From assembly GCA_900642245.1 (NCBI GenBank), contig CAAAJI010000202.1, positions 53,412 through 67,893 on the forward strand: a stretch of DNA of 14,482 bases, read 5' to 3'. The notes under the pieces are model-generated. The model made no database searches. It was given only the letters and a program-made list of their open reading frames with translations, and was not told the DNA's origin. The position numbers and the translations under genes were made by a program. Of the stretch, positions 1-7,419 are shown in pieces. This stretch comes from Fragilaria radians (Eukaryota > Bacillariophyta > Fragilariophyceae > Fragilariales > Fragilariaceae). Position 1 is the first letter of the stretch. Every line of letters begins with the position of its first letter.

Positions 1-369
1 CTATGAGCTTTTTAACAATGAGTTCTGATGCGACTTTGAAGCAGCTTAAATAAGCCATGGAAGCTTACTGCGGGCTATGACTAATATAAAGTATCTTAGA
101 AGAGTTCTCTTGACGTTTGATTTTGGATTGGGTAAAGTTAAAGCCATTGGGATAAATCGTAAAACATGGTATGTATGTTGTGCCCCCCCAACCCCTAAAC
201 AACCTGCAGAATGGAATCCATAGATGGGCACTCACCTCCATCGTCTCCTTGCCCACAAAGAGAATACGGGATGGTCTAAAAATCTGGGGGAAATTCTCTG
301 GATTGGTAATGAGACAATGCGTTGTACGAATGATATAACAAAGGAAATCAGCATAACTTCATCAACTAA
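1..369. other. Unassigned 5' flank
   Basis: I see no convincing gene here. The short open frames on both strands lack recognisable motifs and use ordinary AT-rich sequence. A C-rich run (about 183-190) stands out slightly from the background but has no evident role. The left edge could hold the end of an upstream gene, but no clear stop or poly(A) context supports that. Confidence 0.5.
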
Positions 370-591
370 GGATCCACGTTTCAAAAGATCTTTGAATGCA
401 GTGTTGTTATTGCTGATGCTCTGTGGACATGCCTGGAGGAGGAAGGCTCACTGTTTTCAAGGACAATATTAGACATGTTGCACGCTACATATGCTTTGCA
501 AAAGAGGGGACAAGCAGTGTCGTCAGATCAACTCCGACATGCGTTGACGTACGAACAAGTTGACGGCTGCTATCAGGGGTTTGTGTGCTAG
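370..591 (+). other. Short protein-like open stretch, possible exon or gene remnant
   Basis: The frame starting at 370, just after an in-frame TAA, stays open for 73 codons to a TAG at 589-591. It reads as a plausible soluble helical peptide containing ADALWTCLEEEG, then ILDMLHATYALQKRG and SSDQLRHALTYEQVDG. The only in-frame ATG is at 475, which would leave just 38 residues, so if real this is more likely a terminal exon or a gene remnant. An AG immediately precedes the frame (AACTAAG, 364-370), but no convincing donor upstream could be paired with it. I do not recognise the family. The amphipathic pattern is the only argument that it is not random. Confidence 0.2.
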
Positions 592-662
592 TAAAATACC
601 GGTCATTCGTGTTGTTTTGTCTGAATGAAAAGCATTACATATGTCATGGTTCCCACTCAGAT

Positions 663-673
663 TCAACAGTTGA
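663..673. promoter_or_regulatory. Small palindrome TCAAC-A-GTTGA
   Basis: A perfect 5-bp inverted repeat around one central base lies 124 bp upstream of the DUF6824 start codon. The CAAC/GTTG arms resemble the core of MYB-type binding sites as known in plants. Assignment to a factor is inference. Confidence 0.2.
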
Positions 674-699
674 CATAAATGGCGTAGCAAAGCAAGAGT

Positions 700-718
700 C
701 AACTACTAGTAGTAGTTG
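700..718. promoter_or_regulatory. Perfect 9-bp inverted repeat CAACTACTA-G-TAGTAGTTG
   Basis: A 19-bp perfect palindrome with a single central base lies about 80 bp upstream of the DUF6824 ATG, at a position suited to a promoter element bound by a dimeric factor. It shares its CAAC/GTTG ends with the smaller palindrome about 30 bp upstream and its TACTAGTAGTA core with a palindrome near 9236. Function is inferred from symmetry and position only. Confidence 0.3.
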
Positions 719-796
719 GTTTGTCTGAAAAGATCATGCATCCTAGTGTCCATACGTGTTTTCCCCCTCCTAATTTGAGATGTAGTCGCATTATTT

Positions 797-1597
797 ATGA
801 TGAACAATAACCGGGAACCTTCCAACGATGAGGAGTCGATGCAAGTGTCGTTGCTTTCGAACAATACTCATCTCAAGGGATCTAATGAGGAAATGTCTTT
901 GATATCCAGTCTATTTTCGTTCACGTTCACGTCTGCAAGTATCGAACTTTTGCTAGGAAATCAGGTCAATGACGCTAGATTTCTAGAGAGAAATGTCAAT
1001 GATGTTAGAGTTTTTTCGAGTGAATCAAATTTCAGCGATATCACTGCTTCCTCTAACGAAAGTGCAGATGCTTATTTGGAGATAATTCAACCTTCGACCG
1101 AAAATACGGCAGGTGTAACATTAGAAGCTATCATCGAGGAATCAGAAGAACTTATTGTTGTAAGTGACGATGATGTTCAGGAAAATGATGTACTTTCGGG
1201 CAGAGGAGGTAGATCAAATAATCATCCTGGAAACATATCATTTCGAGGAATAGCCAATGACGAAAGAGAAAATTACCGAGAAGCTCTTGTTGTAAGCGAC
1301 GATGATGTTCACGAAAGGGATGTACTTTCGGGCAGAGGAGGTAGATCAAATAATCATGCTGGAAACATATCATTTCGACGAATAGTCAATGACGAAAGAG
1401 AAAATTATAGAAGCGCTACGTCCAATGAAGAGCGAAATATCATTGCAAAGTCGGTTTTTGATGCAATTCAAGGAGTGGGGGGCCGATTTTTGAAATGTAA
1501 TAGGACGCAGCATACATGGATCGAGATGGGAATGAAAGAAGCTCTCAATAAGATTAAGCAAGCATTTCGAAGCCAAGAAGAATACAAGATTGTGTAG
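797..1597 (+). CDS. DUF6824-family protein with duplicated N-terminal half-domain
   Basis: A single-exon protein of 266 residues starting at an ATG (ATGATG). Residues 1-115 are acidic, Ser/Asn/Glu-rich, low in complexity and probably disordered. Residues 121-164 and 165-208 are two consecutive 44-residue copies of the first half of the diatom DUF6824 domain, each with DVLSGRGGRSNNH and GNISFR. The second half of the domain (209-266) occurs once: a KSVFDAIQ helix, then GGRFLKC, a single W, and a basic KEALNKIKQAFR helix ending at the stop. The family is very abundant in diatoms and its molecular role is unknown. The conserved basic, aromatic module suggests nucleic-acid or protein binding, which is inference. 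The second copy has HAGN where the first has the usual HPGN. An AATAAA lies at 1768-1773, 171 bp past the stop. A broken relative follows at about 1953. Identification as DUF6824 is firm; function is open. Confidence 0.88.
   Translation: MMNNNREPSNDEESMQVSLLSNNTHLKGSNEEMSLISSLFSFTFTSASIELLLGNQVNDARFLERNVNDVRVFSSESNFSDITASSNESADAYLEIIQPSTENTAGVTLEAIIEESEELIVVSDDDVQENDVLSGRGGRSNNHPGNISFRGIANDERENYREALVVSDDDVHERDVLSGRGGRSNNHAGNISFRRIVNDERENYRSATSNEERNIIAKSVFDAIQGVGGRFLKCNRTQHTWIEMGMKEALNKIKQAFRSQEEYKIV
1157..1288 (+). repeat. 132-bp tandem repeat in coding sequence, copy 1
   Basis: This is the first of two head-to-tail 132-bp units (44 codons) encoding VVSDDDVQENDVLSGRGG and the following SNNHPGN block. 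It differs from copy 2 at roughly 7% of positions by eye, outside a divergent last 9 bp, so the duplication is fairly young. The exact codon multiple keeps the frame open. Confidence 0.9.
1289..1420 (+). repeat. 132-bp tandem repeat in coding sequence, copy 2
   Basis: This second unit is contiguous with the C-terminal half of the domain. Most differences from copy 1 change the amino acid (for example Q to H, N to R, P to A, G to R and A to V), with few silent ones. That pattern suggests relaxed or divergent selection between copies. Confidence 0.9.
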
Positions 1598-1713
1598 TAA
1601 ATGGTATTGATGCAAAAGAAGCCAAATGAAATCATTGTAATACTATTTTACTTTGATTCGTGCAAAAGTGTGATCATCGGAATTTTCGGTCCATACTAAT
1701 GAAGCACATGCCT
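1432..1713 (+). repeat. 3' duplicon, copy A (C-terminal coding part plus 3' flank)
   Basis: From the end of the DUF6824 coding sequence into its 3' flank, this stretch aligns with 1950-2252. Matching landmarks include the FLKC codons (TTTTTGAAATGT), AAGATTAAGCAAGCATT, ATGAAATCA-TGTAAT in the 3' UTR, and CCTAATG-type sequence further down. Non-coding as well as coding sequence is shared, so this is a genomic segmental duplication, not convergence or a retrocopy of the coding part. Confidence 0.7.
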
Positions 1714-1949
1714 CTCTGCTCAGTCTCCGCTCTTTCTTTGTGAATTAGTTCCTTAAAGGTAAATTTGAATAAATTTTATTATCTTCTGAGCTGTTTCTAT
1801 GCATTCATTGACGTGTACAAGTGCAAGTGGTACCCTCACAAACAAAACAATAGATTGAGAAAGTATTTTAATTCTAACCTAGAATTGCAATTGATATTAT
1901 ACCTAAATCTTGGGAAGCAGCAATGATACAGATGTATTGGAACACTGAT

Positions 1950-2252
1950 ATTGATTCAGCAGCTGTCACCATTGCATTGCAACTCAAGAAAAAGGAGGCC
2001 ACTTTTTGAAATGTGACATTACTCAGAATGATCGAGAAGGCATCATGCACTCTCAATGGATCAGGATTGATAAGAGCAGTGCACTAAAAAAGATTAAGCA
2101 AGCATTGCGAGAAAAACGAGAGTACAAGTGGTCTTTCTAAGAATAATTGTAATTATTCAACAGAAGCAAAAATGAAATCAATGTAATGTCAATGTACTTT
2201 CATTCAAGAAAAGGTGACCATCTGCATTGTCAGTCCTAATGCATTCCTCTAA
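1950..2252 (+). repeat. 3' duplicon, copy B
   Basis: This is the downstream partner of the segment at 1432-1713. The offset is 516 bp at the FLKC codons and 546 bp in the 3' UTR. The difference is explained by about 30 bp of extra sequence in this copy, part of which adds residues between the FLKC and W positions. Confidence 0.7.
1953..2140 (+). pseudogene. Truncated, frameshifted DUF6824 C-terminal fragment
   Basis: From 1994 the frame reads GGHFLKCDITQ, then an extra segment, then HSQW and a basic helix ALKKIKQALREKREYK to a TAA at 2138-2140. This matches the end of the intact gene at 797-1597 (GGRFLKC, HTW, ALNKIKQAFR). The preceding helix (DSAAVTIALQLKK, from 1953) is in another frame, so a frameshift lies in or near the A-rich run at 1988-1993. 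No NNHPGN half-domain occurs between the intact gene and this fragment, so the copy has lost its head. Alternatives are an unannotated intron or an alternative last exon for the upstream gene. I see no good donor/acceptor pair for either, and decay is the simplest reading. Confidence 0.65.
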
Positions 2253-2253
2253 A

Positions 2254-2301
2254 ATACTTCCTTTTGTTATTTTCATCTAACATAAGTATTTACAACGCAT
2301 C
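2254..2301. repeat. Dispersed ~48-bp repeat, copy 1
   Basis: This AT-rich stretch contains ACTTCCTTTTGTTATT then TCATCTAACATA and recurs at 3137-3185 with roughly 80% identity by eye. It immediately follows the 3' duplicon, so it may mark the continuation of the same duplicated 3' flank. Confidence 0.55.
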
Positions 2302-3136
2302 TTGTTCATTTTGTGTTTATAATGGCCTCACGGAACTCTTTATCTATAGTTTCCTGACCGCTTTTTCATATATTCTGCCAACACTGAATATCGTAGACAA
2401 TACTTAAGCATCACTTCTTTCTTTCAAGTTAATAAACATGGATAAAAATATGATTCCAAGGTATTGTGTGTCACTTTCTAAAACCTGTATTTCCATTTTC
2501 TTTTTTTTCATTGAATTTTGAGTATCGCGGGAACAATTGCTTTGCTCAAATCTATTACCCTGAGTCTCAACAGGTAGTGCAGCCCCACAACTATTTGGAT
2601 AGGACTTTATTCATATCTAGCATTCACTTTTGGTTTTGTAGAATTTTTTTTGGTTACGATGAATCATTACGCTTACATTCTATGCTAAAAAGATTGGAAT
2701 CGTGGCTGACTCATGTTTCATTTTGGCATTATTTATTTAGATCAGTCAGCTATCTATTATTTCCAGACTTTGACGTCATGTCAAATATCTTTTGTCTGCT
2801 CTCTCTATTTAGAGTTTCACCATTTAATGGTACATACGCTTGTGAAGGATATGCTATTGATTTACACCTAACTTTAGAGAACTAGGATTAGCATTTTCTT
2901 GAATTTGCTAGCACAAATAGCAACAGGCAGTATTATTTTTGGAAGTTATCGCTATAGTTGTGCTAATATATCTAATATCTTTAATATAATAAGTTTCTAA
3001 TTTACCTTAATTTACCTTTTTTTGGTAGTCCAACGCATTTCAATCATCGCCGAGATGGGATTGCCGATAGATCTGGATTATTGGAAGCGCCAACTTTAGA
3101 ACAGATCCAACCACTCATATTGATTCTTCCCACCTA
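2302..3136. other. AT-rich intergenic region
   Basis: I see no supportable gene. The longest open frame (about 2466-2885) opens on GTG, is dominated by Phe/Leu/Ser/Tyr codons typical of translated AT-rich DNA, and shows no motif. A full TGACGTCA palindrome occurs at 2771-2778. Confidence 0.5.
2771..2778. promoter_or_regulatory. TGACGTCA palindrome (CRE/bZIP-type)
   Basis: This exact 8-bp bZIP-type palindrome matches the cAMP-response element. TGACGTC elements mediate CO2/cAMP control in the diatom Phaeodactylum. No gene start lies close downstream, so a role here is doubtful. Confidence 0.15.
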
Positions 3137-3185
3137 AGACTTCCTTTTGTTATTGTCATCTAACATATATATTAGCAACCACATC
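3137..3185. repeat. Dispersed ~48-bp repeat, copy 2
   Basis: This is the partner of 2254-2301, sharing ACTTCCTTTTGTTATT and TCATCTAACATA and then a more diverged AACCACATC-like tail. The flanks beyond it do not align convincingly with those of copy 1. Confidence 0.55.
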
Positions 3186-3769
3186 GGATCCTGTGAGCCT
3201 TGCCACAAAAGAAAAAACAATTATTTTTTTGAGCGGGGGCTTGAAAAACTAGTTGATCATATTCTAAACACTCTATGGTGTACAGCATCAATGGAAGTTA
3301 CCGATCAGTTATTGATCTTCTCAAGTCTATTTAGAGGCAACATACTTTGTTTGAATATTATTTAAAGGGTTACTAGATTTGAAGTGAGAAACAAAGAAGC
3401 GAAAAGGACATCCATACAGTGGTAGTTTTCAACAACCAAAGAATTGCAGTCTGCGGATAGAGTCCTGTGAAAAGAACGTGGCTACACAATAATCTAGCAT
3501 ATTCCTACGTAATTATGTTTCATCATATTCTATGCATGTGTTACACTTTTAGAACTCATCTTTTGATTGATTCTTAGTAATCATACTGCCCAGGCTTGTT
3601 ATCTTTGTTGAACTATGTTTCTGTCTACTTTAAATAGTTCCTTGATACCCATACAAAAAATCGATTTCTCTCCAATTCTGAAATGTTCAGTTAGGTTTTC
3701 TGTATCTACACGAGCTGACGTCACATGCACCGCAGCTTAATCTAAGTTTTGATCGTTACTGTGCTTTTA
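3186..3769. other. Intergenic region, no gene seen
   Basis: This stretch is AT-rich and has no recognisable coding sequence or RNA. It contains a second TGACGTCA palindrome at 3716-3723. It ends with TGTGCTTTTAG (3760-3770), a good 3' splice-site look-alike in front of the open frame at 3771. Confidence 0.45.
3716..3723. promoter_or_regulatory. TGACGTCA palindrome (CRE/bZIP-type)
   Basis: This exact second copy of the 8-bp palindrome lies about 50 bp upstream of the short open frame at 3771-3967. It is recorded because an 8-bp exact palindrome recurs. Regulatory function is unproven. Confidence 0.18.
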
Positions 3770-3770
3770 G

Positions 3771-3967
3771 GCTGTATGATGAGACCAAAAGTAGATAGTA
3801 CTGGGATCCTTGCTCCATTCGGTACTCCAAATGAAAAGCATGTTTATCTATTGAAAGTGGTGTCAAAAATCAAGATGTTGAGGAAAAAATCAAAAAATTT
3901 CAACCTTGACTGCAATTCAAAATCATTAACTGGGATCACTAAAGAAACTAAAAAAAGAGAATTATAG
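3771..3967 (+). other. Unrecognised short open frame, possible exon
   Basis: After a splice-acceptor-like TTTTAG, an open frame encodes about 64 residues ending in TAG, including RPKVDSTGILAPFGTPNEK and then a Lys-rich HVYLLKVVSKIKMLRKK helix. ATG codons sit at 3776 and 3779. The first part reads more like protein than the surrounding sequence does. I do not recognise it. It could be an isolated exon or a relic of a decayed gene or element, and no matching donor was found upstream. Confidence 0.2.
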
Positions 3968-4181
3968 CAACAAGATTATTGCTGCTAGAAGAGTCTTGGG
4001 GTAAGGATATAATACTTGGACACCATGAAAATACATCGGAAGCGTTTAGGCAAATCATTTAAAAAGAATTTATGCTTTTGACTGTGTCTGGGATTATACT
4101 GTAGTTTTGGAAAGTTCTATAATCGTGCCAATCTATGTCCAACAAAAGAGATGAAAACTTGAAGAAAAAAATTGATTACAA

Positions 4182-4442
4182 ATGTTTTGCATGTTGAAAG
4201 CTCGGACAAAGGGGCAAAGATTGTTAGCTACAAAGGAGAAGGGAATAAGAATGAACAAAAAGACCATGAAAAGCATAGCACAGAGCTTATATGGACCAGT
4301 CGTGATAACCCATTCACGGTGTTGGACCCACAATATGGACGTACAATATATAGGTGCAGAAATTTATACAAAATCAGTCATTGGTATATTCCATGAGATG
4401 AGACTGTCGTTGTCACAGGAAACAAAGGACAAGAAAACATAG
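4182..4442 (+). other. Unrecognised 86-codon open frame
   Basis: This ATG-initiated frame encodes a basic peptide (many Lys/Arg, with a central SLYGPVVITHSRCW stretch) and ends at TAG. An overlapping frame is also open over much of the same DNA, so coding status is ambiguous. No domain is recognised. It lies in a run of short frames (3771-4785) in different phases that could be fragments of one decayed gene. Confidence 0.18.
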
Positions 4443-4602
4443 GTCAAAATTGGAAATATGGAAGGCACAATTGACAGAGAGCGGATGGCCAAGAAAGGAT
4501 AACGTTGTCAGAAATGATGTCTTTGCCAAATCATAGTTTTAATCCGTTAATAGTTCCAACATTTTTACTAGATTGATAAAGTTAAAAGGAAGCACTAAAA
4601 AT

Positions 4603-4785
4603 ATGTGTCTATCAAAAGAGAGAGACACTTACAATGGATACTACAATCCCAACGGTCATACTGAACTAAATTCCATTGACAAAGAGCCAGCAGAGGATAA
4701 AAAAAGATCACTTTCAAGGGTACACAAACCTTTTGGTCATCTACAAAAAAGCGATGCATCGGCGTCTAAGACTTCATACGTGTAA
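4603..4785 (+). other. Unrecognised 60-codon polar open frame
   Basis: The frame starts at ATG and encodes a hydrophilic peptide rich in Lys, Ser, Asn and Asp, including NGYYNPNGHTELNS and DKKRSLSRVHKPFGHLQK. It ends in TAA just before AT-rich DNA resembling a 3' flank. The composition fits a disordered protein tail. There is no homology I recognise. Confidence 0.2.
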
Positions 4786-5923
4786 AACTATAGTTACCTG
4801 ATAGTTCTCTTCCTTTCGGTTTTCATAAAAAATGCTTAATCCTTTGATAAATTTTTATTCCTTTTTTTCTACTCGTTTGTGAAAATGGCTGATATATCAA
4901 TGTTATTTTTGTAATTGTATTTTCTTTGAAGAATGGATGACATAAAATGAGAAAATTCTTACAACGACCAAGCGATTAGAAATTACGATTGAATAGTTAT
5001 GAAGAGTTACAACTGCTCAGTCCGATGAATATTTTGATCATGTTTTCAATGAAGGAATGAAGATTTACGAATTTGCGGCGTTGAGCAAAATTGTCTGGAT
5101 TGAAAGTACTTTGTCAATTTCATTTTTGAATCTACCGGTAGTTTGCTTATCTGTGCGAATTATTATTGATTTCCAACTCTTGTCTTATGCATTACAATCT
5201 TCAAGGGGCTTTGATTGTATGGTCTTCACCATCAATCAGCATGATTTTTGATGTTTCGTTTTCAAAAGGATAAATTCATTTGAATGTAAAAGGACATTAC
5301 AAAAAACATTTAAAATGCTTAAGGAGCGCAAACTACACACATGAAAGAAATAGAAAATGATCCATTATTGTGATATCTTCAAATCACAGATTTTCAAAAG
5401 CAAATATTAGTTGAATCTCTCCAATATTCACACACTTGTGCGGTGGTGCTGCACAAGATTCAATATTAAGCATTTAACATCTATTGCAGTATTGAAGTAT
5501 GATCTAAATAAGTAAGGAATATTTGGACTTACTCACAAGATGCACACAAGAGAAGGACCGTTTTTTTAAATGTGGGTTACGATTTGGATTTGGGGTCATT
5601 GAGAGCATGCCACTACTTAGATGCAATTTAAGAATTATTTGTAGTAAAGTCCAATATCTAGCGTACGGGATTGGATTAAAATATTGATGAGAAGCGCATG
5701 AAAAGCCGTGTTCTGATGCGGCATTGACTCGAAATCAAATTTTGCCTTAGTTTCAGGTATCATTGTTGTAATTTCAATTATCTTATTTCAGACATGTGGA
5801 TTTAATAGCTCCCGAGATATCGATTCTGATATCATAAGTTGAACTTGAACTTTTGTTTCGGTTGTAGGGTAGACTCTAAATCTTGTTCATTTATATAATT
5901 TCTACAAAACAAAAATTGAAAAC
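4786..5923. other. Intergenic region upstream of the 5924 gene
   Basis: No supportable gene was found. Open frames are short and have no motif. A segment near 5555-5590 weakly resembles the DUF6824 GGRFLKC codons but does not continue to align. The last 40 bp before the proposed ATG are A-rich, as expected for a 5' leader. Confidence 0.5.
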
Positions 5924-7419
5924 ATGTCAACTATTCTTATTGACTCTTGTCCTAGAAACCAACAGCTAAGATTGCCATCAGGTAAGATGAAATGCAACTA
6001 TTGATATCTTGAATGGTGCATCTGCTAACGGATAGGAATCTGGTAATAGATATAGGATTTTCTGTGGCGGAATCGAAGATCCTTACGACATCGATGTACA
6101 GAAACGCACAACCAAATTCTGAAGTAGAAAGGCTCTCATTGACCACCAACTATAGGAGTAGAAAGCAGATGACAGACAAAGTACAGATGAGACCCTTGCA
6201 TGCAAGTCTTCCCGTTAGAAAACAGCATGAGCAACTTACTTCAAGTACTCGTATTATAAGGAAAGAGTGTCATGACTTAAACAACGGGAATCCAAGCATC
6301 AAGAAGAGATCTTCCTCGAAGAATCGAAATAAAGAACCATTGTATTACGTCGATTACATTGTAGATTGTAATGATATGCAATCAAGCTTTGAAAAACAAA
6401 ATTTCAACCCTAGAGCAAAGGTCAATAAGGGTGAAGTACAGAAGAGTTTAGAAATAGTCATGAATTCACGTTCAGCACAAATCAATGATCGAAATAAAAT
6501 AAGCCAAGGAAAGGAACAAATTGTCATGAAGAGAAATGAAGCTGGTTCAGGAAGTGCTACCCCAATCTCATCTTCCATGAGACGTGCAAGCCTCTCTCAC
6601 ATTCCTAGTGGAATGGCTAACGCTACACCAATGCCATTTGTAACCCAAGCAGAACGGAAAAATCGCAGAATGTACAATAAGGCTCGTGAAGGAGAAATTG
6701 CGAGAAATTTCAAGGCATCAGCCACTGATCATCATGATAACAACAAATCCATGGATTTTAGTGAGCTTTACAATCATGATATGACAAGAGACTTACAAAG
6801 TAGCACGGAATCTTCTTTCTCAGCCTCCGGTCAGTCATTACTCTCGGATAGTGAAAACAAGACTAAGCCCATCTTGAGAAAGAGTAGTCTTACATTGCAA
6901 GAAACAAATTTGGATTTGAAGTGTCGCCAACCGTACCCTTCTAATCCATTATCTACACGTACAGGTGAAAGGCCTACGAAGCATGAGCAGATGGTACGAA
7001 AACCTTGTGTTTCTTTTTCACCGTACACAACTGTATTTCACGGGGAACGTCGGGTAAACCCTGAAAAGACTTCCTCATCGAACTGTGAGAAGAACGTTAC
7101 CAGGTGCAAGGAAGTTGTCAATGTCAAACCTAGAGGGAGCAATGGAATGCCAAAGAATACAAATACATCGACAGGAAAGGAGGAGATTGAAGCTCCAAAG
7201 AGGGCAGATGAAGATATGAAGCAGATTAAGAAGATATCGCAGACACTCATGACAGAGATTCATCAAAAGCTGCTTCGTAGAAATGTTTTTAGCCGTAAAA
7301 CAAATTCTCCATCTTCCGTCGAAGTACAGGGACCTACGCCAGGCGAGATACATAATCAAATGAGATTAGCAGCAGCAAATGCTGCATTTGAAGCCATATC
7401 AAGGAGTAACAAAGTGTAA
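5924..7419 (+). CDS. Two-exon gene, Ser/Lys/Asn-rich protein of unknown function (~475 aa)
   Basis: The long open frame from about 6013 can be opened at an in-frame ATG (6013), but a better model begins at 5924. Exon 1 (5924-5981) encodes MSTILIDSCPRNQQLRLPS. A GTAAG donor at 5982 and a TGCTAAC branch-like site (6023-6029) follow. Splicing to AG at 6049 or 6055 (introns of 68 or 74 bp) restores the long frame, whereas the nearer TAG at 6035 would give an early stop. The 475-residue product (473 with the second acceptor) is hydrophilic, has no membrane segment, and is probably disordered. Visible motifs are RRASL near residue 197 (basophilic kinase-type site), KPILRKSSL in the middle, and KPCVSFSPYTTV near residue 338. 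The C-terminal region has a Lys-rich helix (DMKQIKKISQTLMTEIHQKL) and an Ala-rich end. The family is unrecognised. A regulatory or scaffold phosphoprotein is a guess from composition. Confidence 0.75.
5982..6049 (+). other. Predicted short intron of the 5924 gene
   Basis: The donor is CAG|GTAAG, and CTAAC at 6025-6029 could be the branch site, about 20 bp before the AATAG acceptor. The length of 68 bp keeps the frame. The alternative acceptor TATAG at 6055 adds 6 bp and also keeps the frame, removing two residues, so both may be used. No splice-site evidence exists beyond the sequence. Confidence 0.6.

Noticed and set aside
2466..2885. 139-codon open frame
   Set aside because: It opens on GTG, is dominated by Phe/Leu/Ser/Tyr as expected from AT-rich DNA, has no motif, and shows no splice or poly(A) context.
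5555..5640. Possible third DUF6824 remnant (GGACCGTTTTTTTAAATGTG resembles the GGRFLKC codons)
   Set aside because: Only about 35 bp resemble the family, and the downstream W and basic helix do not align. It could be chance in T/A-rich DNA. A direct alignment against many DUF6824 genes would decide.
6013..6049. ATG 6013 as the start of the 475-residue protein
   Set aside because: It lies inside the proposed intron, which has good donor, branch-like and acceptor sites and joins an upstream ATG exon in frame. It is kept as the fallback if splicing is not confirmed.
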